Assembly: GCA_012719455.1 (NCBI GenBank)
Contig: JAAYAJ010000040.1
Location: 1-52,788 of the forward strand
Source of the DNA: Acidobacteriota bacterium
GTDB lineage: Bacteria > Acidobacteriota > UBA6911
Reading direction: 5' to 3'
DNA: 52,788 nucleotides
Notes under the pieces: generated by a model
The model's database searches: none
The model's input: the letters and a program-made list of their open reading frames with translations, nothing else
What the model was told of the DNA's origin: nothing
Program-made: the position numbers and the translations under genes
Shown: positions 17,079-24,644 of the stretch, piece after piece
Position numbering within the stretch: position 1 is the first letter of the stretch
Layout of the letters: each line of letters starts with the position of its first letter

Positions 17079-17873
17079 CTACCTGACGGGGCGGGACTTG
17101 GAGACGATGGTGGCAAGGGAGGCTTCGCCCACCTCCTGGGAGATGTCGTGCGTCAGCTGCATGATCGCTTCCCCCATCTCCGGGAGCCGGTTCCGGGAGA
17201 GCCGGAAGGAGGGACCTACGATGGCGATCGAGGCGATCGGGTTATGATCGGCGTCGAACAGCGGGGCGGCGACGGCGTTGATGTCCGGTTCGTATTCCTC
17301 TTCCGCGATGGCGTAGCCGCGTTCCCTGATTTCCCCCAGGCTGGCGAGCATCTCGGGAATGGTCCGCTTGACCAGGGAGTTCCCTTCGGCGAGGTTTTTT
17401 TCCAGGATCGGCAGGACCGTTTTTTGGGGGAGAAAGGCCAGGATCGCCTTGCCGCTCGCCGTGAAATAGGCCGGCAGGCGCTGGCCGACCGCGGCGGCGA
17501 TCTTGACGCGCTGCGAGCTTTCGATCACCTCCAGGTACATTACGTGCGACCCCTCCAGGATCGACATGTCGACGGTCTCGTCGTATTGGGAGGAGAGGCG
17601 CTGGAGATAGGGGACAGCCCAGCGTTGCAGCTCGATGTCTTGCAGGACCAGGGAGGCCATTTCGATGAGCCGGAACCCGAGCCTGTAGAGCCCGGTGGCC
17701 TTGTCCCGGGTGATGAAGCGCTTGCTCTCGAGGGTGGTCAGGAGGCGGTGGACCGTGGTCTTGGACATCTGGACCGCCTCGGCGATCTGGGTCAGCGACC
17801 GGGTCGGTTCTTCCCGGGAGAAACAGAGCATGATATCCAGGGCCCTTTCGACGGCCCTTACGGATTGGGGCAA
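17079..17873 (-). CDS. IclR family transcriptional regulator
   Basis: 264 residues. Residues 1-70 are the winged helix (ALDIMLCFS, LTQIAEAVQMSKTTVHRLLTTLE, YRLGFRL), residues 80-255 the IclR effector domain with GSHVMYLEVIESSQ, AYFTASGKAILAFLP and a conserved SIAIVGPSFRL end. It starts with TTG, not ATG: a perfect AAGGAGGT ends six bases before the TTG at 17873 and no in-frame ATG fits the family start. It lies between the AOR unit and a catabolic cluster read from a divergent promoter region at 20369-20606 holding palindromes; control of that cluster is inferred. Effector is probably a small carboxylic acid. Confidence 0.92.
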   Translation of the reverse strand: MPQSVRAVERALDIMLCFSREEPTRSLTQIAEAVQMSKTTVHRLLTTLESKRFITRDKATGLYRLGFRLIEMASLVLQDIELQRWAVPYLQRLSSQYDETVDMSILEGSHVMYLEVIESSQRVKIAAAVGQRLPAYFTASGKAILAFLPQKTVLPILEKNLAEGNSLVKRTIPEMLASLGEIRERGYAIAEEEYEPDINAVAAPLFDADHNPIASIAIVGPSFRLSRNRLPEMGEAIMQLTHDISQEVGEASLATIVSKSRPVR

Positions 17874-17907
17874 AACCTACCTCCTTGTGGGGATCTGGCG
17901 AACTGCG

Positions 17908-17956
17908 CGGGGTCCTTGCGCCCCGGCGTGGATACACCCCGGGCGCAAGGACCCCG
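17908..17956. repeat. 16-bp perfect inverted repeat (hairpin) upstream of iclR-type gene
   Basis: CGGGGTCCTTGCGCCC (17908-17923) pairs fully with GGGCGCAAGGACCCCG (17941-17956), 17-base loop. No T run on either side, so it is not a standard intrinsic terminator. It lies 35 bases before the IclR start and 75 bases after the creatininase-family stop on the same strand. It may stop readthrough, stabilise the upstream messenger, or bind a protein. Confidence 0.85.
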
Positions 17957-18031
17957 GGAGCGGATGCGGGGGGGATGCGCCCGAAGAGTTTCCCCGGACA
18001 CATCCCCCGCATGGTTGGAAATCGTTACGGA

Positions 18032-19015
18032 CTATGGGGGATAAGCGACGGTGTAGATGTGCTTTCCGCCGTTGAGCGGTCCCTTCAGGAGATCTTCGAT
18101 CTCCTTGGGGTCGCGCTGCGTGACCATGTCCGCCGGGGGCAGCTTGCCCGCCGGGAACGCGGTCATGATGTCCGTGATCAGCTTGCACATGTAATCCAGC
18201 AGTTCGTTGAGGCCCGCATAGGCCTTTTCCGCACGTGCCAGCGTCGGGCTGCCGATGACGCCTTCCGGATATACATTGACCTCCGAGCCGCTCAAGCCGA
18301 TATGTTCATGTCCCTTGATCGGCCGGTGGTACACCTCGCCCCCGCCGTCCACGTGTCCCTTCGGGATGAACCCGAAGGGTTTGTTGTCCACTGCCAGGCT
18401 CATGTCGCAGAATTCAGGGAAGAGCGCCAGCGAATACGACGCCTCCGCTTCATCCGCGTGAGCGAACGGGGTTTCAAAAGGACCACCGTATTCCTTGGTC
18501 TTCAGGTGGTCGTGAATGACGGTCTCCCAGTGCAGCGAAACCAGGACCGCAGGCACCTGGTACTTCTTCGCCCACTGATGGAGCGCCAGGGGAATGACCT
18601 CCTCCTGGCCATGGCCGTTCAGGAAGATCTGTTTCCTGAAGCCCATGTTCCAGAGGCCGGCGATGATGGCCCGCAGATTGGCCAGGAAGGCGTCCTCGGG
18701 AACGACCACCGTGCCCGGCATGCCGAGATGGTTGAACGGGTGAGACCCGTACCAGACCGGCATGGCGATGGTGCACCCCATCTTCGCCGCGACCTGTTCG
18801 GCCATGCGGGTGACGAGGAAGGTGTCTTCGCCGACGGGTTGCGAGTCCCCGTGACATTCAGTACTCCCGATCGGAACGATGATCAGGTCGTTTGTCTTGA
18901 GGCGCTCGTTGATCTGCGTCATGTTCATGGTCTGGAGATAGACCCCGGGGGTTTCCATTTGACCGCCCTTGGGGGGCAGTTCCCAGGGGCCCCAATCTCC
19001 CCATTTGCTAGCCAT
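18032..19015 (-). CDS. Creatininase-family amidohydrolase
   Basis: 327 residues, a metal-dependent hydrolase of the creatinine amidohydrolase fold. Metal-binding residues are visible: GSTECHGD (Glu53 and His55), VGEDT (Asp64), YGSHPFNHLGMPGTV, and NGHGQEE. Members open cyclic amides or related rings (creatinine, guanidinopropionate-lactams, and a cyclic inosose-type ketone in the thermophile inositol route), so a ring-opening step is a fair inference. AGGAGGAATC precedes the ATG. It follows a U32-like TIM-barrel gene by 43 bases, itself next to a cupin. Substrate not known. Confidence 0.88.
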   Translation of the reverse strand: MASKWGDWGPWELPPKGGQMETPGVYLQTMNMTQINERLKTNDLIIVPIGSTECHGDSQPVGEDTFLVTRMAEQVAAKMGCTIAMPVWYGSHPFNHLGMPGTVVVPEDAFLANLRAIIAGLWNMGFRKQIFLNGHGQEEVIPLALHQWAKKYQVPAVLVSLHWETVIHDHLKTKEYGGPFETPFAHADEAEASYSLALFPEFCDMSLAVDNKPFGFIPKGHVDGGGEVYHRPIKGHEHIGLSGSEVNVYPEGVIGSPTLARAEKAYAGLNELLDYMCKLITDIMTAFPAGKLPPADMVTQRDPKEIEDLLKGPLNGGKHIYTVAYPP

Positions 19016-19058
19016 GATTCCTCCTGTTCTTCGGAATCAGATTCCGCTTATAGATAAC

Positions 19059-19976
19059 TTAAACAACCGGGATGCACATGTCGGCCGCGCGCTTTCCGGA
19101 CTGCTTCATTTCCGGATAGAAGCGCTTCACCATCTCGACGACGATGGCCGCCTGTTCTGCCATTCTCTTCCCTTCCGTGGCGCCGGTCATTTCGCCGTGG
19201 CCGCCGATGACGGAGTTGCCGGTCTTGAGGTGTACCGGGGCCGCCACGCGGACGATCTCGGGGGCTTCGTACACGCGGATGAATCCGCCTGAGCCCGGAG
19301 GGTTGTCGGTGTGCACGTCAAGCGGGGTGTCCACTGCCTGGCGCAGGGCCGCGTGCATCGGGATCTGCAGGTCGCGGATCGGGTTGATGCTGTCGGCGCC
19401 GAGGTCGCTCAGCAGTTTCACGGACGCCGGGTTGCAATGGCCGAGGTGGGCCGAGGTCTTGAAGTGGATGTCCTTGGGGAGGTCGCCGTTCTTGCGCATC
19501 TCGTTGACGACCCAGAGGAAACCTTCGTCATAGGCCAGGAAGCCGCGGCAGCCCAGCTCGTAGCCGCGCTTGATGTCTTCGATGGCGCGCAGAACCTGTT
19601 CCATGCCGCGCAGGCGGTAGCTGACGCGAACGCCCTGGGGGGACAGAACCGTGGCGCCGGTGTCGTAGGTGGCGCGGGGGCCGGTGGAGAGAAGGAGCTC
19701 GCAACCGTATTCATTGCAAAGTTTGCAGTATTCCTTGATCTCCTGTGCGGTGTGACGGAACATGCCGAAGGTTTCGGTGATCCGGTTGATCGTGATTCCC
19801 AGTTCGGTGGACCTGTCGAGGAGCGCGGCAACGGTTGTCGAGGAGTTGACCGTCGGGCATTCGATGCGGAAGTGCGCCCCGTCGGGGAAGCGCTTGGTTG
19901 AAGTGGGCAAATCGAAGGCGTCGCCCTCGGGCAGCCCAAGTCTTTTCATGGCTTTGCGTGTCTGTTCAAAAATCAT
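19059..19976 (-). CDS. TIM-barrel-like protein, U32-peptidase-like, function unknown
   Basis: 305 residues, cytoplasmic. It resembles proteins loosely labelled U32 peptidases: FRIECPTVNS near residue 37, repeated strand-helix units, LAYDEGFLWVVNEMR, HFKTSAHLGHCNPASVKLL and DLGADSINPIRDL. I do not see the true U32 collagenase signature, so protease activity is doubtful. More likely a barrel enzyme acting on a small molecule. AAGGAG lies 10 bases before the ATG at 19976. It overlaps no gene and lies in order after a cupin and before a creatininase-family hydrolase, suggesting the three act on one substrate. Confidence 0.6.
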   Translation of the reverse strand: MIFEQTRKAMKRLGLPEGDAFDLPTSTKRFPDGAHFRIECPTVNSSTTVAALLDRSTELGITINRITETFGMFRHTAQEIKEYCKLCNEYGCELLLSTGPRATYDTGATVLSPQGVRVSYRLRGMEQVLRAIEDIKRGYELGCRGFLAYDEGFLWVVNEMRKNGDLPKDIHFKTSAHLGHCNPASVKLLSDLGADSINPIRDLQIPMHAALRQAVDTPLDVHTDNPPGSGGFIRVYEAPEIVRVAAPVHLKTGNSVIGGHGEMTGATEGKRMAEQAAIVVEMVKRFYPEMKQSGKRAADMCIPVV

Positions 19977-20005
19977 GACTGCGTTCTCCTTTTTAGTTGC
20001 TGAAA

Positions 20006-20368
20006 TTAACTGCAGTGGGACGGCAGGGGGGGGCAATAAACCCAAACGATCTTCAGCGGTTCATCGCCGATATTTTCCACGCGATGCTTCACTCCGAGCG
20101 GCGAATAGAAAGCGGTTTCGGGACCGATCTCCCAGGAGCCCACGCCTTCCAGCACGATCCGGGCGCGACCGCTTATCAGGAACAGGACTTCTTCCGATTC
20201 CTCATGCGTGTGGTCGGGGATCTGGCTGCCGACTTCGGTGATGTTCATGCCCATGGAACAATTTTTGACCTGGCCGAACTTGGGGGCCAGGAGAAGTTTG
20301 GACGTGCGGGGAGGAGTCTTGAACTCGCCCTTGACGTCAGCTGCTTTTACAAATGGCAAAGGATTCAT
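20006..20368 (-). CDS. Single-domain cupin protein
   Basis: 120 residues. Both cupin motifs are complete: GSQIPDHTHEESEEVLFLISG supplies His53, His55 and Glu60 (given here in pieces: HTHEESEE), and PLGVKHRVENIG the second His. This is enough to bind one metal and catalyse isomerisation, dioxygenation or a lyase step on a small organic acid or sugar, or to act as a sensor. Start ATG at 20368 with GGAG eight bases upstream. It is the first gene after the minus-strand promoter at 20415-20443. It ends 29 bases before the U32-like gene. Confidence 0.88.
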   Translation of the reverse strand: MNPLPFVKAADVKGEFKTPPRTSKLLLAPKFGQVKNCSMGMNITEVGSQIPDHTHEESEEVLFLISGRARIVLEGVGSWEIGPETAFYSPLGVKHRVENIGDEPLKIVWVYCPPLPSHCS

Positions 20369-20390
20369 ACGATGTCTCCAATCTGTTCTG

Positions 20391-20405
20391 TTCCATTACA
20401 CGGAA
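20391..20405. promoter_or_regulatory. Palindrome just downstream of minus-strand start site
   Basis: TTCCATTACACGGAA (TTCC-N7-GGAA) lies at about +3 to +17 of the minus-strand transcript predicted from the promoter at 20415-20443. Spacing matches the palindrome that overlaps the plus-strand start. Confidence 0.35.
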
Positions 20406-20414
20406 TTGAGTTTC

Positions 20415-20443
20415 ATTCTACAACGCATTCCATTTAGTGTCAA
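20415..20443 (-). promoter_or_regulatory. Sigma-70 promoter for cupin/creatininase operon
   Basis: Minus strand TTGACA (20443-20438), 17-base spacer, TAGAAT (20420-20415). Exact -35, near-consensus -10, ideal spacing, 47 bases before the cupin ATG. The spacer contains the half-site TGGAAT also found in the palindrome at 20518. Confidence 0.8.
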
Positions 20444-20447
20444 TCGA

Positions 20448-20462
20448 TTTCACGGATTGAAA
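20448..20462. promoter_or_regulatory. Central palindrome between divergent promoters
   Basis: TTTCACGGATTGAAA (TTTCA-N5-TGAAA) is centred between the two -35 boxes, a position suitable for control of both promoters. Confidence 0.3.
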
Positions 20463-20482
20463 CTCGTTTCCTTCTCACCGAA

Positions 20483-20511
20483 TTGACAACCGTCCCAAGG
20501 CGAACTATTCT
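20483..20511 (+). promoter_or_regulatory. Sigma-70 promoter for glcF-glcD-ldh operon
   Basis: TTGACA (20483-20488), 17-base spacer, TATTCT (20506-20511). Back-to-back with the minus-strand promoter; the two -35 boxes are 39 bases apart. Confidence 0.75.
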
Positions 20512-20517
20512 GCGGTG

Positions 20518-20532
20518 TGGAATAAAATTCCA
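20518..20532. promoter_or_regulatory. Probable IclR-type operator over the plus-strand start site
   Basis: TGGAATAAAATTCCA is a perfect 6-3-6 palindrome covering about +1 to +15 of the plus-strand transcript. It is close to the TGGAAAT-N-ATTTCCA type bound by IclR-family proteins, and an IclR gene lies 2.6 kb away. A repressor here would block initiation. Confidence 0.6.
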
Positions 20533-20606
20533 TTATGCGAAACTGGCCCCCGCGAAGATCGTGGATTTATTTGCGATGACAGGGGTTATCACGAAATAAG
20601 GCGGCC

Positions 20607-21947
20607 ATGGACCCGACCGCCCGGCGCTGGTCCCCTCCCCGTCCGGGCCGTAAACCGCAAACCGGGAACCCGATTTTGAAAGAAGCCAAGCCGAAGGAAT
20701 CCGATTACCTCCACTGCATCCGTTGCGGTCTCTGCCTGGCTTCCTGTCCCACCTACCGGGAAGTCGGGACGGAGACGGCGTCGCCGCGCGGGCGGGTAGC
20801 GCTGACGCGCAAGGGGCTCGAGGGGGAACTCGAACTCAGCCCCAACCTGATCGAGCAGATGTACGGGTGCTTCGCCTGCATGGCCTGCGACGCCGCCTGC
20901 CCGGTGGGGATCCGCCCCGCCGATTTGGCGCTCTCCATGCGCCAGGTCGGGGAGGGGATCCGCCCGGCCCGGTGGAAACAGTGGCTTTTCGGCGGCCTCC
21001 TGTCCCACGCCGGCCGCATGGAACTGGCGCTGCTCCCGCTGCGGCTCTACGAGAGGCTGGGAGTCCGCCGGCTGGTCTACCTGTTGGGCCTCAACCGCCT
21101 GCTGCCGGCGAAGATCCGGGACCTGGAGGCGATGCTCCCCCGTATCCCGCTGCGCCCCCTGCGCCGCGTTCTCCCCGAGGTGACCCCGGCGCGGGGCGGG
21201 GAGCGGCACCGGGTCGGCTTTTTTCTGGGGTGTGCCCAGAGCCTCCTCTTCGCCGACCAGAGCGCCGCCACGCTGCGCGTCCTGGCGCGCAACGGCTGTA
21301 CCGTCATCACCCCGAAGGAGGTCGTGTGCTGCGGGATGCCGGCGCGCGGGTACGGCCGAATGGACCTTGTCAGGGAGCAGGCGCGGCGTAATATTGAACT
21401 CTTCGAGCGTTGCCGGGTGGAGCGGATCGTCACCGATTGCGCCACCTGCGGGTCGACTTTGAAGGAATACGGCGCGTTCTTTGCCGGGGAGCCCGGGTGG
21501 GAAGCGAGGGCCCGGGCTTTCGCTGACAAGGTCCGGGATATCAGCGAGTATCTCCTGGAGATCCCGCTGGCCAGGCCTACGGGGCGCGTGGAGGCCGTTG
21601 TGACCTACCACGATCCCTGTCACCTCCGCCGGGGCCAGCAGCTGTGGCGTGAACCGCGCCGGCTGCTCGGTCTCATCGACGGCCTCCAACTGGTGGAACT
21701 GCCGGAGGCGGACTGGTGTTGCGGTTCGGCCGGCAGCCAGTTGATCACGCATCATGCTCTGTCCCGGAGGGTGCTCGACCGGAAGCTCGACAATATCGCC
21801 GGGACCGGGGCGCGGATCCTGGCCTCCGGCTGCCCCGGCTGCCAGATGCAGCTGAATACGGGGCTGCGGCGGCGCGGGCTGCCTGTGCGGGTGGTGCAAC
21901 CGGTGACCCTGCTCGACGAGGCCTACGGGGGTAAAGATGCAGAGTAA
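20607..21947 (+). CDS. glcF: Glycolate oxidase-type iron-sulfur subunit
   Basis: 446 residues. Two ferredoxin-like motifs, CIRCGLCLASCPTYR (residues 37-51) and CFACMACDAACPVG (residues 88-101), bind two 4Fe-4S clusters. Two CCG domains follow, with CCGMPARGYGR and WCCGSAGS plus ASGCPGCQMQLNTG. This is the GlcF/heterodisulfide-reductase-D-like electron-transfer partner of a flavin D-2-hydroxyacid dehydrogenase. The first 30 residues are basic and Pro-rich, longer than in the E. coli protein; a later start is not excluded. The last 11 bases overlap the glcD start (ATGCAGAGTAA), so translation is coupled. Electrons probably pass to quinone or another carrier. Confidence 0.9.
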   Translation: MDPTARRWSPPRPGRKPQTGNPILKEAKPKESDYLHCIRCGLCLASCPTYREVGTETASPRGRVALTRKGLEGELELSPNLIEQMYGCFACMACDAACPVGIRPADLALSMRQVGEGIRPARWKQWLFGGLLSHAGRMELALLPLRLYERLGVRRLVYLLGLNRLLPAKIRDLEAMLPRIPLRPLRRVLPEVTPARGGERHRVGFFLGCAQSLLFADQSAATLRVLARNGCTVITPKEVVCCGMPARGYGRMDLVREQARRNIELFERCRVERIVTDCATCGSTLKEYGAFFAGEPGWEARARAFADKVRDISEYLLEIPLARPTGRVEAVVTYHDPCHLRRGQQLWREPRRLLGLIDGLQLVELPEADWCCGSAGSQLITHHALSRRVLDRKLDNIAGTGARILASGCPGCQMQLNTGLRRRGLPVRVVQPVTLLDEAYGGKDAE

Positions 21948-23325
21948 GGTGATCGACGCGTTCATCCGGGTTGCCGGCAGGGACGGGGTGCTCTTGACGC
22001 CCGAGGACCTGGCCGTCTACAGCTACGACGGCACCTTCGCCGAGGGGGTTCCCGAGGTGGTGGTCCTGCCCCGGTCAACCGCACAGGTGGTCGGGGTGGT
22101 TGAGATCGCCGCCGAAAACCGCCTCCCGGTGATCGCGCGCGGCATGGGATCGGGACTGGCCGCGGGTTCGATCCCCTGCCGCGCCGGCGGGGTCGTAGTT
22201 TGTTTCACCCGCATGAACCGGATCATCGAGATCGACGAGGCCAACTCGACGGTACGGGCGGAGGCGGGGGTGGTGACCGCCGACCTGCAGGCGGAGGTCG
22301 AAAAGCGGGGCATGTTCTACCCCCCCGACCCTTCCAGCATCCGCCATTCCACCATCGGGGGGAACATCGCCTGCAACGCCGGCGGGCCCCGCTGCCTGAA
22401 GTACGGGGTGACGGGCAACTACGTCCTGGGGCTCGAGGTGGTGCTGGCCGACGGGCGCGTCCTCAACACCGGAGGGAAGCCGATCAAGGACGTCACGGGC
22501 TACAATTTGACCGGGCTGTTCACCTCCTCCGAAGGCACCCTCGGGCTGATCACCGGGGCGCTGCTGCGGCTGGTGGCCCGCCCGCGCTTTGCGAAGACGG
22601 CGCTGGCCGAGTTTGACCGCCTCGAGGACGCCTCCCGGGCGGTCAACGCGGTGCTGGGGGAAGGGATCGTCCCCGCCAGCCTGGAGCTGATGGACCGGAC
22701 CGCCATCGGCTGTATCGAGGAAGCGATGCACCTCGGTCTCGACACCGGGGTGGAGGCTGCGCTGATAGTGGAAACGGACGGCGCCGACGAGGGCACGGTG
22801 GCACGCGAGGTGGAAAGCGCGGGCCGGATCTGCCGGGAAATCGGCGCCCGCACGGTGAAGGTGGCCCGCACGGAAGAGGAGCGGGCGGAGCTGTGGCGGG
22901 CGCGGCGGTCGATCTCCCCTGCGCTTGCGCGCAAGGCGCCCAACAAGCTGGGGGAGGACATCACCGTTCCCCGCAGCGCGATTCCCGAGGTAGTCCGGCG
23001 GCTGCGGGAGATCAGTGCGCGGCACGGGCTGCCGATCGTGATTTTCGGGCACGCCGGGGACGGCAACCTGCACCCGAACATCCTCTTCGACAAGCGCAAA
23101 CCCGGGGAGTGGGAGAGGGTCGGACGGATGGTGGGCGAGATTTTCGCCGCCGCCCTGGCCGTGGGCGGAACCCTTTCCGGGGAGCATGGGGTGGGGGTGC
23201 TGAAGCGCCCCTGGTTCGAACGGGCGCTGGGGCCGGTGTCGGTGGAGGTGCAGCGGCGCATCAAGCAGGCGCTCGACCCGCTGAATATCCTGAATCCAGG
23301 CAAGATGTTTGAGGACGAGGTTTAA
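21937..23325 (+). CDS. glcD: FAD-linked D-2-hydroxyacid oxidase/dehydrogenase (GlcD-like)
   Basis: 462 residues. N-terminal FAD-binding type 4 domain with VVLPRSTAQVVGVV, ARGMGSGLAAGSIP, YPPDPSS and TIGGNIACNAGGPRCLKYGVT, and a C-terminal FAD-oxidase domain ending in HAGDGNLHPNILFD and GGTLSGEHGVGVLKR, the metal/substrate-site motifs of the GlcD/D-lactate dehydrogenase group. Substrate is glycolate, D-lactate or another D-2-hydroxy acid. It overlaps glcF by 11 bases and precedes the Ldh_2 gene by 24 bases. A D-specific flavoenzyme next to an NAD-dependent enzyme that usually acts on L-2-hydroxyacids is notable. Confidence 0.92.
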   Translation: MQSKVIDAFIRVAGRDGVLLTPEDLAVYSYDGTFAEGVPEVVVLPRSTAQVVGVVEIAAENRLPVIARGMGSGLAAGSIPCRAGGVVVCFTRMNRIIEIDEANSTVRAEAGVVTADLQAEVEKRGMFYPPDPSSIRHSTIGGNIACNAGGPRCLKYGVTGNYVLGLEVVLADGRVLNTGGKPIKDVTGYNLTGLFTSSEGTLGLITGALLRLVARPRFAKTALAEFDRLEDASRAVNAVLGEGIVPASLELMDRTAIGCIEEAMHLGLDTGVEAALIVETDGADEGTVAREVESAGRICREIGARTVKVARTEEERAELWRARRSISPALARKAPNKLGEDITVPRSAIPEVVRRLREISARHGLPIVIFGHAGDGNLHPNILFDKRKPGEWERVGRMVGEIFAAALAVGGTLSGEHGVGVLKRPWFERALGPVSVEVQRRIKQALDPLNILNPGKMFEDEV

Positions 23326-23349
23326 ATTCACAAATACGGAGTTATAAAA

Positions 23350-24456
23350 ATGGCTGAAGAAAATGTTTATCTACCGGTGAAGAAAGCGACGGCGTTCATG
23401 ATCGACGCCCTGCTCAAGATGGGCGTTCCGCAGGCTGACGCCGAAATCGTGGCCGACGTGCTGCTGGCCTCCGACCTGGTCGGAGTCCGGTCCCACGGGA
23501 TCGCCCACCTGAAGATGTACTACGATAGGATGAAGCAGGGGCTGCAGCAGCCCGTGACCCGGTGGGACATCGTCCACGAGACCCCGACCACGGCTGTCGT
23601 CGACGGCGGCAACGGGATGGGGATGGTGGTCGGCCACCACTCGATGAAAATCGCCATCGATAAGGCGCGCAAGATGGGGCTGGGGGCCGTCGCGGTGCGT
23701 AACTCGAGCCACTATGGCATCGCGGGATATTACGCGACCATGGCGGCCAGAGAAGGGATGGTGGGGATGAGCGTCACCAACGCGCATCCCTCCATCGCAC
23801 CCACCTTCGGTGTCGAGCCGATGCTGGGGACCAACCCCATCGCTTTCAGCGCCCCGACCGACGAGTCTTTCCCCTTCCGCTTTGACGCGGCGACGTCCAT
23901 CGCCCCGCGCGGCAAGATTGAGGTGGCCTCCCGCGCCGGCGAGCCGATCCCGGCCGGGTGGGTGATCCGCAAGGACGGTTCGCTCGTCACCGACAGCACC
24001 AACCTGATCGAGGAGATGGACGACTGCAAGGCGGCGCTCCTTCCCATCGGCGGCAGCGGCGAACTGATGGGGGGGCACAAGGGATACGGCCTGGCCACCG
24101 TGGTCGAGATCCTGTCGGCCGCCTTCCAGGACGGCGCTTTCCTCTCCGAGCTCCACGATACCGACCATGAGGGGAACATCCACCCCCTGCGCATCGGCCA
24201 CTTCTTCCTGGCGATCAACATCGAAAGCTTCCTGCCGCTCGAGCGGTTCAAGAAGACGGCGGGCGACATCGTGCGTGAACTGCGCGAATCGCCGAAAGCG
24301 CCCGGGGAAAAGCGGATCTATTCCGCCGGCGAGAAGGCCGACGCCATCAGCCGGCGCGTGGCCGCAGAGGGGATCGAGATCCCCCCGGGACTGCAGAAGA
24401 ACCTGAACGCGCTGCGCGCGGAGCTCGACCTCACCGGCCACGATCTCGGGTTCTAG
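23350..24456 (+). CDS. Malate/L-lactate/ureidoglycolate/sulfolactate dehydrogenase, Ldh_2 family
   Basis: 368 residues. NAD(P)-dependent 2-hydroxyacid dehydrogenase of the Ldh_2 (AllD/ComC/YbiC) fold. VGVRSHGIAHL is the catalytic His segment, AVRNSSHYGIAGYY the second signature, and GTNPIAFSAPT and GGHKGYGLATVVEIL further family motifs. Length is normal. It is the third gene of the glcF-glcD unit and is followed by a 32-bp perfect palindrome. Substrate may be sulfolactate, ureidoglycolate, malate or a sugar-derived hydroxyacid: context does not decide. Confidence 0.9.
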   Translation: MAEENVYLPVKKATAFMIDALLKMGVPQADAEIVADVLLASDLVGVRSHGIAHLKMYYDRMKQGLQQPVTRWDIVHETPTTAVVDGGNGMGMVVGHHSMKIAIDKARKMGLGAVAVRNSSHYGIAGYYATMAAREGMVGMSVTNAHPSIAPTFGVEPMLGTNPIAFSAPTDESFPFRFDAATSIAPRGKIEVASRAGEPIPAGWVIRKDGSLVTDSTNLIEEMDDCKAALLPIGGSGELMGGHKGYGLATVVEILSAAFQDGAFLSELHDTDHEGNIHPLRIGHFFLAINIESFLPLERFKKTAGDIVRELRESPKAPGEKRIYSAGEKADAISRRVAAEGIEIPPGLQKNLNALRAELDLTGHDLGF

Positions 24457-24477
24457 GAATCCGGTCCCGCCGGCTGA

Positions 24478-24509
24478 GGCGCGGCACGGCCCGCGGGCCG
24501 TGCCGCGCC
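24478..24509. repeat. 32-bp perfect palindrome after Ldh_2 gene
   Basis: Two 16-base arms with no loop, centred between 24493 and 24494, beginning GGCGCGGCACGG, 21 bases after the Ldh_2 stop. All G/C but for two A/T pairs, so it would form a very stable hairpin in RNA. No T run follows (next bases CACCACGCGCC), so it may act as a mRNA 3' end stabiliser or a Rho-aided terminator. Confidence 0.85.
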
Positions 24510-24644
24510 CACCACGCGCCTCCCCCATCCCGATACCTCTTTATAAACTCGACCTTCTATTGCACAATCGGTGGAGGCCGAACCTTACCTTTCGGCCCCC
24601 GCGGGCCGGGGACCGGTCCCCCGTGACGAACCAAAGAGGAGATC

